Below are positions 10,336 to 21,387 of a stretch of DNA of 64,000 nt, piece after piece. The translations under genes and the position numbers were made by a program. A model generated the notes under the pieces. It ran no database searches and was not told the origin of the DNA. It saw only the letters and a list, made by a program, of their open reading frames with translations. Where the stretch lies: the NCBI RefSeq assembly GCF_958979055.1, contig NC_084886.1, positions 4,731,001 through 4,795,000 of the forward strand, read 5' to 3'. Origin of the DNA: Alnus glutinosa. Lineage: Eukaryota; Streptophyta; Magnoliopsida; Fagales; Betulaceae. How positions within the stretch are numbered: the stretch's first letter is position 1; every line of letters begins with the position of its first letter.

Positions 10336-12284
10336 CACCCATAATGTAAATGGAAGGCCATTCTGGCATGCAGCAGCAGTAAGCAACACGAGATGCTCAA
10401 GGCATATCTCTCTTTTGACATAAATATTTGTAAAGGGAATTAGATTGTTGATGGGGCATTTCTTTGGCATTAAAATTGACTTAAAAAAACTCTCTACTTT
10501 TTCATTTACTTTTCCCCCAGTTTGTGTTTCCACTACTTATCCCATGCACTTTGCACTTAGTTTTGTTCATTAAAAGGCACATCCCACTCCCCTCGTCATA
10601 GTGAAAGCAAAGCTTCGAGAATGCACATGAAGACCGAGATATGACGTTAATTATAGAGCTTCAACGTCAATGGGGTATTTAATTGGAAATTTGGGAATCA
10701 CAAATATTGACTTTTCCTCTCTTCGTTACAAGAAGACAGTTGGCCGAGGAATAAAACTTTGGAAGCGAAGTGCGTCATACGGCAGCCGCCAAATCAACAG
10801 TCGTTAGCTTTCGACTGTAAAACACCCCAAGGATTGAACGTAATTGGCACGTTGGTTAAGCTTGTGCAATTGGCACCGTTCATGGGGGGATCCAAGAATC
10901 TAGCAGTGGCGCCGAAAAGGCAATAATCCGTGGCCGGTCACCTGTGGCTGTGGCTGGCATGGCTGCTGCCAACTCCAAAGTGAAACTGGGGACCAATCGG
11001 AAAGAGAGTAGAGAGATGCGCTATTTTAAAGGGACACCATTTAGTTATGCCATGCGGGCTTGTTTCCACTGTACATGTTGTCATCACTTTTATATTATTC
11101 AATTTTAAGAATTATTCTTTTTCTTCTACTTTTTCAAAATTATTAAGTTCGAGTTTGTCACTGAATTAGAACAGATTCATAAGCTGCTTAATTAACTTAT
11201 TCATTCCCTATATAAAGTAAATGTCGTCGTTATTTATATTTTTTTTCGCAATTACATACTAATCATTAATAACCTAATTGTTGTTAAGATTTGATCATTC
11301 AATTTAATTACATAAATTAATTTTGTAGTAATATTTGCTAAAGGAGTTGATTCATGTTCCATGAATTATTTCTCAAACACATAACGGAATAAATTGTTAG
11401 GTTCTGAAAGAATTTAGATCTTAGACTCAGAAGGAGCCTAAACCTTTTCAAACAAAAGGTTTGGGATTAATTTTCTGCTTCTTCTTTATTAATTGATCAC
11501 CATTTAAATAGGGGACTACATAACTACACAACTAAAAATGAATCAAACTAAAAGACTTGGAGATAAACTCCTACAAGGAACAATAGAAACCTACTACTAA
11601 ATGACTTATGTACCATGGTGCTATGCTAGAGTTCCTTCTAGTGTTCTTCTGGTGTTCATCTAGAAGGACATAAATGTAATAAAAAAAATTACATCTATGT
11701 CCTTCTAGATGACATAGATCTAATTTTTAAAATTTTTTTTTTATTACATTTATATCTTTCCAGATGGACACCAGAAGAACACTAGAAGAAGTTTTAGCAT
11801 TCCTCACAAATAATTAAAAGACTCTGACTTAGAAAGATAACTATAACTCTAAGATAGGATAAGATACAACAAAAATAACTGGAAGAGTTTTATAGAATAT
11901 GTGCTTATGAGTCATGGCAACGTCTTCTAGCTGCTGTAGAATTTTACTTTCATAGCAATTCATTAACGCTTTTGTCTTCCGTATTATTATGAAAATGAAA
12001 ATCTAAACGTCCCAAACCATGGCCGTTCAATGACACAAAAGAATTGCCGCATCACAATTTTTAATTTAATTTAATTTAATTTAAGCCACTAGCTTATGCT
12101 TCAACTATTGTAATATTAAAGCCAACGGTGTACAAAAAAGAGTGTCTGCGTCAAACAGCAGGACGAGAATCTAATTCTCTATCTTGAAAGCGTGATAGCT
12201 GTTGTAAATTTGCTCGTTACAAACCTTCTTTCTTGCTTTGCTTTTTTCTTCCAATCGATCACTTCTTGTTACCGACCTTCAGCC
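10336..12284. other. Intergenic region upstream of the thioredoxin gene
   Basis: I see no gene here. It contains the small foldback at 11635-11789 and AT-rich sequence. The part nearest the thioredoxin gene is its presumptive promoter. Confidence 0.5.
11635..11789. mobile_element. Short foldback MITE
   Basis: CTTCTAGTGTTCTTCTGGTG at the left is mirrored by CACCAGAAGAACACTAGAAG at the right. The arms, about 55 bp, continue through TAGAAGGACATAAATGTAAT-type sequence around an A/T spacer. It would fold into one hairpin and has no coding capacity. Confidence 0.6.
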
Positions 12285-12292
12285 TATATAAA
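12285..12292 (+). promoter_or_regulatory. TATA box of the thioredoxin gene
   Basis: TATATAAA lies 85-92 bp upstream of the ATG at 12377, which leaves room for a short 5' UTR. It is preceded by a pyrimidine-rich stretch. Confidence 0.55.
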
Positions 12293-12376
12293 TCCCTCCA
12301 GCCTCTGACCTCCAACCATATCCCAAAACCCCAACCCATAAGAGAAGAAATCTGCATTAGGAAGCAAGAAAAATTA

Positions 12377-12741
12377 ATGGGAAGCAACTTTTCCGACATG
12401 GAGCACCCCCGCAAAGTGTTAGAGACACGTAATGAGTCAGAGACATCTCACCGCGTCCTCGCCTTCCATTCAAAAGACCAATGGAAATCCCACTTTGAGG
12501 CTTCCAAGCAAACTGACAAACTGGTAACACTACATACCATTGTGATTTGTACGTGTGTGCTTACTGCTTCTTTATTTATTTTGACGGGCTTAATGTTATT
12601 TTCTGGTGCTGAAGTTGGTGATTGATTTCACGGCAACATGGTGTGGACCTTGTCGATTCATCGAGCCGGCCTTCAAAGAGTTCTCTGCCAAATACAGGGA
12701 TGTCGAGTTCGTCAAGATTGATGTGGACGAGTTGGATGTAT

Positions 12742-12807
<66 letters not shown>

Positions 12808-13018
12808 TCTTGCTTAGCTTTCCTTCTTCTTTTCCTACAATATTGGTTCGGACATGATTGTAGTAACGAGGTTTAAATGCATACAGTCTGTGGCTCGGGA
12901 GTTCGCGGTGGAGGCCATGCCAACGTTCATATTTATTAAGAAAGGGGAAGTGGTTGACAAGCTGGTGGGGGCTACGAAGGAAGGACTGCAGAAGAAGATT
13001 GAGAAACACAGAACATAA
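12377..13018 (+). CDS. TRXH: Thioredoxin h-type (subgroup II)
   Basis: Exons 12377-12523, 12615-12737 and 12887-13018 give 133 codons and are all phase 0. This small disulfide reductase reduces target proteins and is itself normally recycled by NADPH-thioredoxin reductase. The active site WCGPC lies at residues 58-62 (Cys59/Cys62), preceded by VIDFTAT, and the conserved cis-Pro motif AMPTF is present. The N-terminal extension of about 30 residues starting MGSNFS fits an N-myristoylation signal (Gly2, Ser6), a feature of subgroup II h-type thioredoxins (h2/h7/h8), so membrane association is inferred. The start was chosen because this ATG opens the only frame that keeps the extension and joins exon 2. 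Intron 2 begins with a long CT microsatellite only 6 bp after the donor. From memory, Arabidopsis Trx h7 (At1g59730) sits beside a DnaJ gene, as here. Confidence 0.93.
12744..12803. repeat. (CT)n microsatellite in thioredoxin intron 2
   Basis: About 60 bp of perfect CT repeat begin 6 bp inside the intron donor GTATGG. The complementary GA run explains a spurious Arg/Glu-repeat frame on the minus strand. Confidence 0.95.
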
Positions 13019-13841
13019 GAATGCCAATCATGGAGCGCGCATGATCCTGACATGGCCACTTGAATGACAACGACAGCCAAATAATAACCCCCTTACTGCT
13101 GCAATATATCTAAAATAAGAGGCCGAAAGAGGGTGTCTTTCTTACCATGTTTTTGTAAAATGCGTCAGCATCTTTCATATTTTAATTTACGTAAAATGCG
13201 TGAGCATCTTTTATATTTCAATTTATATATAAAAACTTCCCTCCCTCCCTCCCTCTCTCTCTCTCTCTCTCTCTATACTCATCAGCAATATGTCACTGCA
13301 GTTTCTTCAGCTGCCAATTTTCCATTACATTACATCTTTTCCAGCATTAGGGATTTCATCACTGTAAAAACACGAGGGTGAGAGCACAAAGAAGTAAAAA
13401 ACAGAGCAGTTTCATATCAAAACAAATGAACAAGAACAGTACTTTTCAAAGACAATAGCTAAATCTCATAGTTGATCCGAGATCTGTTGATGCACCAAAA
13501 TACGCTATTTAAAATGTTCTCTTTGTGACTGCACATTAAAAAAAAAAAAAAAAATGAAAAACTTTCTTTACATTCCTAGTTTACAGATTATAATTAAATA
13601 AACCAAAAGTCATCTTGTGGCAGCTAAGGCGGCAGCTGAGGATGGTAGGTTTTTCCCAAGGCTTGACTGTATGCTACCAACAAAACTACAACAAAAAATG
13701 GGCAAAATCCGTTCAAACTTCCATCCTACTATTCACAATATTCGCTCTTATTAGTAGGAACACGACATATTTACATTTTTAACTGACCTCACAATGTTAA
13801 TCAGAGTCACTGAATAGTTATAAACCTGTCCTTCAACACAA
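13019..13841. other. Convergent intergenic region between thioredoxin and DnaJ genes
   Basis: It contains the 3' UTRs of two convergent genes and a CCCTCC/CT-rich simple repeat at 13238-13274. I see no other gene. Confidence 0.5.
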
Positions 13842-16403
13842 CTAATTATCAGCTCCACCCAGTGCCCTCCTCAAGTCAGATTTCTGTTCTGCTGTGAGCC
13901 TCGTAGGAAACATAACGTCAAACTTAATTATAAGGTTTCCTTTCTTGTTGGGTTCCTTTGAGATGGGCATTCCTTCATTAGGGATCACCATCTGATGGCC
14001 AGGTTTTACAATATCGGTCATTGAGATAGCAAGACTCCTTCCATCCAAGGTTGTCAAATTATAAGTTACCCCAGTGAGTGCATCCAATAGTGATACCTTA
14101 TGATTAACCACCAGATCATTTCCATCCCTCTTGAAAATAGCATGAGGTTTCTCATCAACCACAAAAATTAGATCGGCCGGAGTAATGCCAGGTTCTTGGT
14201 TGCCTTTCTCAGGAAAAGTGATTTTTGTGCCCTTCTTCCAACCAGGTTTGATGTCTATTTTCAAGATTTCTTCAACAGGCTTTGGCCTACTGCAAAAAGA
14301 TTTCTGGTATGTGAGGCCATGAAGAGAAGAAAAGTTGATATGATATGTAGTGGCATTAGAAAACAAACAAACCAATGAAGATGCCACAAAGTTGTAGGAG
14401 TTACATTTCCCTTCCCTTTCCTTTCTTTTCTTTTCTCTTTTTTTTTTTTTTTTTTTTGGAAAAGCTAAGGTTTTCAGGAAAAAAACTGAACATTCAATTA
14501 CAGCCACACATGGATTTAGAACTAGGTTCCAGCCACTTTAGTTCAGAACTAACTAACGTAAGGTTGATTTATAGATTCAACTGAGGGCCCAGCTAGAATC
14601 CTGAAAGAACACAAATTTTACTGATACAGATCCAAAGATTAGATAGGAGATTAAAAGGGGGAAAAAAGAGAGGCTAATCAGTTCGGGTACATTCCTAACT
14701 TCAAAAATAGGCCGCAATATAAACAATTAACTCATAGTTGTAAACTCACATTTCAATTTTCAAGAAAAGCTAACAAAATCAGCCAGGCTAAATAAAACTT
14801 TCATAATCGGTTTGTCAAAGCTAAAACAAAGAACAATTTTCTTTAGTCACCAGTGCCTGCATATGACAATTTTTCTACAGCTTGCAGATGATAAGTACAG
14901 ACAGCTCAACCCAAAATGAAATTGAATGTCATAGGTCATCACGGTTTCTTGAGTTTAGACCAGACACATTCCATAGAACACGAAAGCAACCCAGTCAGGG
15001 TAATCTGCTTTTTGAATCTACTCAGCCTGAGTTGGGCTACAAGTTACATGAAGCCCTTCAAAATTTTGACTTAACTGAGTGTTTAGAAGGCTAAACATAC
15101 TAAAGTCTGACTTCCACTAGGCCCCAAGGGAAGGGAGAAGGAAAGATTCAAACTAATGACCTCTGCTTCATGAGGTCACAATAGTTTACTTTGGCCAACA
15201 AATTCTTTAAGAGCAAAGCTACAGTAAGTAGTAACTGTTATAAGAAACCACACATTATGGCAGACGACAAAAGCTAAAGAGAAATCAAATATTTTTCCTC
15301 ATTTCCTTCGCGCGTGTGTGAAACCATAAGGTGATACATGTTTGATAATCAAAATTATCAGAACAGCGTGGAAGCTTCCTCATGATTATCTACAACAGTT
15401 ATATACTTTTATTGGAGGATGTCACATAGTGATTCGTGAAGATGGTCAGATATCCAAGCCAAGGAAATTCCACCAAATCCAGTTATTCGGCCTCCAAAAT
15501 TTCATTGTCAATTAAGATTTTCTCAAGCTACTGTCATGAAAGAAAATCCCAAAATGGCATAAAAAATGCATAATTCATGTTTTCTTAAGCCCAAAACTGT
15601 TATATTCTCATTCCTACAATTTTATAACAATAGAATCTCAAAATTCTCCCCGAAAATGCACACTCCACTCAATCTTAAAGAGAAACCCAAATTGGCCATC
15701 ATTTTCAAGCATCCACATCCCACTAATTGCCACTTTGAAACGCTACGACACATTATAAACCTCTCACATGCATCTACACAGAGACATTTGGAATCCAAAC
15801 GAAAGAAAAGTCGTACTGTTAAATTGAAATAAATTAATTAAAAAAAAAAAAAAAAAAAAAAGGAGAACAAGAGCAAGAAAAAGAGAGACCGTACCCAAAC
15901 TCATCAGGAACAGACCGCGAAATCCTCATCTTCTTTCTGCAACCCTTGTAGAGCTCCTCCAAGCTACACACCAGCTTGCTCTCTATCGCCGCCGCCTTCA
16001 CGTTCGCCATCTTCTTCGCCTGGCTCTTCCCAGCCACCTCGACACCGTTCCCATTCTTGAACCTTCCCCCGCCGTCATCGCCGCCGAAAAACTCCGCGAA
16101 GATGTCTTCGGCGTCTCGAGGATTCCACCTGAACCCCGAGGGCCCCCCGGCGGAGTTAGGGCTTGCGAACTCCACCGCCTGAAGGCCCTCCTCGCCATAG
16201 ACGTCGTAGATCTGACGCTTCTGAGGGTCGCTGAGCACGTCGTAGGCCTCGGAGATCTGCTTAAACTTGGCCTCTGCCTCCCTCTTGCTCGCCGGGTTCT
16301 TGTCCGGATGCCACTTCATCGCCAGCCTCTTGTACGCCTTCTTCAGGTCCTCCTCGCTCGCGTTCCGGCTCACCTTCAGTATGTTGTAGTAGTCCACTCC
16401 CAT
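13842..16403 (-). CDS. DnaJ homolog, class B (HSP40, J-domain co-chaperone)
   Basis: Exon 1 is 16403-15895 and exon 2 is 14289-13842 (stop TAG). They join in phase 2 through FG|R to give 318 residues. The J-domain occupies residues 1-70 with the HPD motif at 32-34, which stimulates the Hsp70 ATPase. A short Gly/Phe-type linker follows (FGGDDGGG). The C-terminal beta-sandwich peptide-binding domains include [32 protein letters not shown] and the ending FDVMFP. There is no cysteine-rich zinc domain, so it is class B (DNAJB1/4-like), likely cytosolic or nuclear. It resembles Arabidopsis At1g59725/At2g20560-type proteins but has a shorter G/F region. The intron (14290-15894) is 1.6 kb with no further exon seen. 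A perfect heat shock element lies upstream. Confidence 0.92.
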
Positions 16404-16655
16404 CTCTACTTTTCTCCCTTTGATTCTCCCAAACTCTCACAAATCTGCGAGTGTTCTGATTGTTTATACGATCGTTATATTCCAATGAATGTGAAATGTG
16501 AACGAAATTTCAACCGAGGTCGGACAGAGAAACCGGCGAGTCGGCCGTTGTCAACAAGGCCAAAGCGAACGCGCTAACGAGCAGTGGCCACGGTTTTGAT
16601 ACGCGTCACGGGATATTCTTCTAAGGGGAATGTTTGTGTAACGGTTGTGGTATTG

Positions 16656-16668
16656 GAAAATTCGTGAA
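16656..16668 (-). promoter_or_regulatory. Heat shock element (GAAnnTTCnnGAA)
   Basis: The plus strand reads GAAAATTCGTGAA, three perfect alternating 5-bp HSF-binding units, about 250 bp upstream of the DnaJ start codon. HSF trimers bind this arrangement in either orientation. It fits the expected heat induction of an HSP40 gene. Confidence 0.65.
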
Positions 16669-17373
16669 AGTCCAGCAATAACTGGGACAGATAATACTGA
16701 CAAATCATAATTCCTTTATTCAATTTTATTTTTCATTTCAATTTATATTTTATATTGGCAAATTTTTTCTTTTAAATTGAATTAGAACAATTTCTATCAA
16801 CTCCGTTTATAAAATTGCAATGTATCTTTTAACATGCGGTAAATAAATGCACACATTTTTAAAAAAAATTATGTTAATTATATAAAAAGATGTATTTTTC
16901 ATATTTTTAAAATATTTTATAGACAAAATTTAAATAAATTCTTATTAAATGGAAACTCCTTTCCTATTTTATTTTAGTTTTGCTCGTTTCAATGCGTTTT
17001 ACATTGTATTTGGTAACAGGTTTGTCAGGTTATCAGAAACCGTATTTTCTAATATTAAAATGCCAAAATATATAATATTAAAATGAGAACGTGCAGTGAA
17101 GTATTAGTAATAGCTGGAGAGTATCTTCTCTTCTGTTGGAAGAGTTTTTCAAAATACGGTTACACAGAATCTGGTGGATAGTCGCGGAAGGAGCGAGTGG
17201 AATCATTTCGATACGCAATATGTCTGCTACACGACACCGTTTTTTGTTTATTTTATTCAACAATTCCCCCGCCTTTTACGCCTTGAACGTTTTACCTGGT
17301 TTTCGAGATCTATCATATTTGGATTGGATTTTTAAAATCTTTAAAATCCAGATTTTACCAATTTAGAGATTTA

Positions 17374-17433
<60 letters not shown>

Positions 17434-19411
17434 CAATTCATTAGATTTGATTAAGTTGATGTTGTAATCAAGATTTTAAGAAATCTACTTATGATGATCT
17501 TGATCCATCACACCCAATTAAAACTTGACAAATATTGGGTTCAGTTTTTTTGAGCTTCATTGTTAATACCAGGTATCCAATAGTTAGCATCTTAAAATGA
17601 GTTGTAAAGAGTAGAATAAAGTCATAAACATACTTTTGTTCTAATGTAGGACCAAGAATGAGGTACACTGTTAAAATACTGTCATATAAAATTGAAATTA
17701 TATGGTAGTAAAAATCAATCATATTGTCAACATTTTAAAAAAATTAAAAAAAAAATCAATTTTTATTGTTATATCATTAAGTTGTATAGCAATCATATAA
17801 GAGTAATTCTAAAAATTATCTACAAGATGGCCCAGTGTTAAGGGCGATCTCTAGCTCCATTCCCAAATTCTGCTGTTCTCTTCAACATTCCCACTCCCCC
17901 AATTCAAAAATCTGAGTCAGCACTGTTGAAAATCAGGAATATTCGGTCCTTGTATTCTAACGTCTTCCGTGAGCTTTCACTACTTTGAAATTTTGAATCA
18001 GAAAGGCCCGCAACATGAGAAATTGGGAAGTCTTGTATTAGTCTTTTGGTGGACTTTGAAAATCATGTGGTTTCTCCCGTGTAAACAATGCTCTTTCAAT
18101 TTCTTTTCATTCATGTGATTTTGTATGAATCCAAACAATTCCCACAATGCCTTATGTTGTTTGATTTAAATTTATTTTTGTTGGGATAGTTTATGGTACG
18201 GTGTAAACGGCACGGGTCTCGTTTCGATATCTAAGTCAGTCTTTGATAAAATATTCAGTATGTCGTTTATATCTGAGATATGAGCCTATTTAAAAGAAAA
18301 GAGGTGGAGTCAAACCTGAATTAACTTTTCTACTCCCGCTTAAACTAAGAGTGACTGGAGTTTGATTTGGTCTTAGTCTTATCATTATTCAACTGAGAGT
18401 TTGACTGTTGATTACATTCTTTAAGGAATTCTTATTGGACATGGATTGAGACTCCTACTCCAATTTGACTTTGAGGAGGATTATTCCCAACAACTTTATT
18501 TATTTTTTAATGAAAAATTTGAAATTAAATCTATCATTGCCAAATAAATCTTATCATTTCTATCAATTATGTGTAAATGTGACAAAATTTTTTTTATAAT
18601 TAATGCTATTAAAAAACATACGAGAGAAGCACGTACTATTACAAAAAAATATGTATTTTTCATATGTTAAATGACAGATATAGTTTTTACAAGATAGTTT
18701 ATAAGAAATTTCTTTCAAGCTATTTCAGAAAAAAAATTTCAATATGTGTAAAAATGCATGGGGCTATGGGATTAAAGAAATGTTACACATTTCAAAATTG
18801 GTGCGTAAGTAATGTGTCATAATCTTATGTAATTTATTATTTTAAAAAATATGTCATCATTTCATAAGATTGTGACATATTATTTGATGACCAAATTTTA
18901 GATAGAAATTTTGACACAAAGGTTGTTACCAAGAAGTTATTGACAGGTTATAATGTAGTTACATGAAACCGCCACGTGTTATAGGGCACTATATCGATCA
19001 ACAAAATTTGATATTTATCTAAGAGAGCCCCTATTATAAGGATGTGGTGTGAACTAACTTATTTACAAAATCCACTCAGATTCAGACACATCAGCTTGAT
19101 ACACAAAATAGAATAAACGCAAAAACACTGGATTACCCCATGCTTGGTATGGTTCCGGAAACTACCAATCCACGTCCACCCACACCCGACTTTTCTGCCA
19201 AACGCCACCGCCGAAATCAACGGAAGGCCACCGTATCTCCTCCTCCTACGCATAAAGCCCTCCGATCATGATTTCTCTGAGAAGCCATGCTCCCAAGAAT
19301 TTTCTCGGCAACCAATCGGATCAAAGAGAGAAAGTGAAAATGGATTTCAGTTGGAAGAAGAAATCAGGGGAAAAAGTTTGCTTAGTGTCTCAAAGCTCGG
19401 TGTAGGAGGTT
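16669..19411. other. AT-rich intergenic region
   Basis: I see no credible gene here. It holds a (TA)n run at 17376-17430 and an imperfect inverted repeat around 18790-18900 that may be a decayed MITE. Confidence 0.5.
17376..17430. repeat. (AT)n microsatellite
   Basis: A perfect AT dinucleotide run of about 55 bp. Confidence 0.95.
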
Positions 19412-19501
19412 CAGCATCTATTGACAGCGGGGACTAAGATCGTCGCTGTGGGCAAAAAATATGCCGCTCATGCCAAAGAACTCGGCATCGCCGACCCCAA
19501 G
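19412..19501 (+). pseudogene. Acylpyruvase (FAHD1-like) first-exon fragment
   Basis: Thirty codons read QHLLTAGTKIVAVGKKYAAH followed by AKELGIADPK, matching the start of FAH-domain acylpyruvases/oxaloacetate decarboxylases (consensus GTKIVAVGRNYAAHAKELGN). The fragment ends AAG|GT where plant FAHD1 genes have their first intron. Upstream, the frame meets a TAG 7-9 bp before the first recognisable codon. None of the later exons (EPVLFLKPTSSYL-type) appears before or after the adjacent Mutator-like element. It is therefore a relic of one exon and not a working gene. The original gene may have been truncated by recombination or by the transposon insertion 40 bp downstream. Confidence 0.7.
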
Positions 19502-19874
19502 GTCTGCCCTCCTCTCTCTCAATATGTCTTTTTTTTTTTTGGAAAACTACAATTTACCCCCTGATGTTTACACAAATTTTCAATTTTGGTACCAATGTTT
19601 AGATTGCTTCAATTGCACCCAAGAAAGTTGAAAAAAATTTCAGTCCACCTCCTTCCGTCCAATTGCTCCGTCTGATGAGACGGAAATGGACTCACGTGCG
19701 TGGCATGTGACTTATATGCAGATAACCGGACGAAAATACCTTCAAAAAATTGAGCCATTGTTTTCTAAGTCACCCGTTTTGTTTCATGTGTATTTGGTTC
19801 AAATATTGGGGAGAGAAAAAGAGAAGATAAGGTTTCAGGAAAAACAAGGGTTTCGAATTTGAAGGCTGACGGAG

Positions 19875-20680
19875 ATGATGGACGCCTCGACACAGGACTC
19901 GACCCCTGACCAGATACCCGTCTGTTCTGGGCAATCGATTGGGCACTCGAAGGAGAGGATGGAAGCAAGGTTGGAGTCCCCACAGAGTGTTGCCACTTTT
20001 TCACGACAACGAGTATGCTACTGCGAGCGGCGGATGAATGTGAAAACGGCGCACACGAGCAAAAATTTCGGAAGAAGGTTTATGGGGTGTGAAAATTGGA
20101 AGGCAAGTAGTACTTATTCTGATCGATTTTAGGGTTTCATTTTGTATTTGGGAGTTCAAATTTGCAATTTTATAGTCAACTTTTGAAATCTGGCTTTTCT
20201 GCATATATACCATTCGATGTTGGATTGTTGGTGCTAAAAAGTAGCAAAATCTGGAATGCATTCCAGACAAGTTGGACAAGTTGCAATTTTTTCATTATTT
20301 GTTGTGTTTTGCAGATCCACAAAGATTGTGGTTTCTTTGAGTGGGTTGATCCCAAAATGTGTGCACATGGTCAGAGGGTTGTTGGTCGATTGGTTGAGTG
20401 GCACGAAAGTTTGGTGGCAGAAACTAAACGATGTGAAACCATGGTTGAAGTAGAAGTTGGGAAAGTGAAGGCCGAAATGGAGAAAGAGATTGAGAAGGTG
20501 AAGGCTGAAGTTGACAATGAGAGGAACGCAGAAATTGCACAATACCGTAAAGAAATTGAGATTTGGGGGATCAAATTTGAAGCAGCGAAGAAGAATTACC
20601 ACACAATGCTTGTGTGTTCGTGGATTTTATTTGCATTGTGTTTCTTCTTCGGACATGCAGCCAAACCAGGAGGACAATAG
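19875..20680 (+). CDS. GRF-type zinc-finger protein with coiled coil and C-terminal TM segment (transposon-borne)
   Basis: Exon 1 (19875-20102) and exon 2 (20315-20680) join in phase 0 to give 197 residues. The first intron has a GC donor in perfect GC-AG context (AAG|GCAAGT) and a TTTTGCAG acceptor. The GRF finger, CYCERR (Cys48, Cys50), FMGCENW (Cys72) and DCGFFEW, is split by the intron. A charged coiled coil follows (KVKAEMEKEIEKVKAE), then a hydrophobic helix near the C-terminus (MLVCSWILFALCFFFGHAA). It resembles the plant 'At4g04775/At1g43920-like' GRF proteins of unknown function. It starts about 105 bp inside the left TIR and runs toward the transposase, the position mudrB has in maize MuDR. 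It could be an element-encoded helper or a captured host gene; the function is unknown. Confidence 0.7.
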
Positions 20681-21044
20681 GGTTGGTTATTTGAGGTTGC
20701 CTTGAGTTGTATTGTTAGACATTTTTTGTGCACTTCTATGGGGCCATAGAAGCTAGAAGTGAACCATTTTTTGTGTACTAAGTTGTGTTGTGGTATTTTG
20801 GTTGCCTTATTGCATGTATTTAAGTGAGATTATTTGTAGTTGGAGCTGCTTGTATTTATAAAGTAACAGAAATTTATCCCATTATATTTTTCACACTATC
20901 ATTGAATTAAAAAAAAAAAAATTGATCCACAATCCGATGATATGGACCTGCTTAAAATTGGATACCTTAGAAACAACTCAAGACAACATTATGTATCACA
21001 TCAACAGGTTCCCTTCAAATATTGTAATGTCATTCCAAAATCAC

Positions 21045-21350
21045 ACAAATATCAAAACTTGCAATGCATTCCGAAACCACACAAATATCAAAACCTGCAA
21101 TGCATTCCAAAACTACACAAATGTCAAAACCTGCAATGCATTCCAACATCATAAAACACATTGTAATCATTACACAAAATAAGCAATTCTGCATTGCTAG
21201 TACTGTCTGTCAAACATACAACCACCAATCCTGCATTTTTAGTACTGTATCAAACACACAACCACCAACTGTCAAACACACAACTACCAACTGTCAAACG
21301 CACAACTACCAATTGTCAAACACATAACTACCAATTGTCAAACACATAGA
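21045..21350. repeat. Two adjacent minisatellites inside the MULE
   Basis: Three copies of a 36-bp unit (21045-21152; core ATCAAAACCTGCAATGCATT) are followed by about five copies of a 22-bp unit (about 21251-21350; core CAAACACACAACTACCAACT). They lie in the gap between the two convergent genes. Confidence 0.85.
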
Positions 21351-21387
21351 TTATGCACATGTGCATTAAATATAAGCACATATTTAA

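Noticed and set aside
12596-13027. 143-codon minus-strand frame with Arg-Glu repeats
   Set aside because: Antisense to the thioredoxin gene; the Arg-Glu run is the complement of the CT microsatellite.
19144-19437. 97-codon plus-strand frame upstream of the MULE
   Set aside because: It overlaps the FAHD1-like fragment in a different frame and resembles nothing; the fragment's own frame is the meaningful one.
21045-21350. Regularly spaced short repeats resembling a CRISPR array
   Set aside because: The units are contiguous tandem repeats without unique spacers, in a plant transposon.
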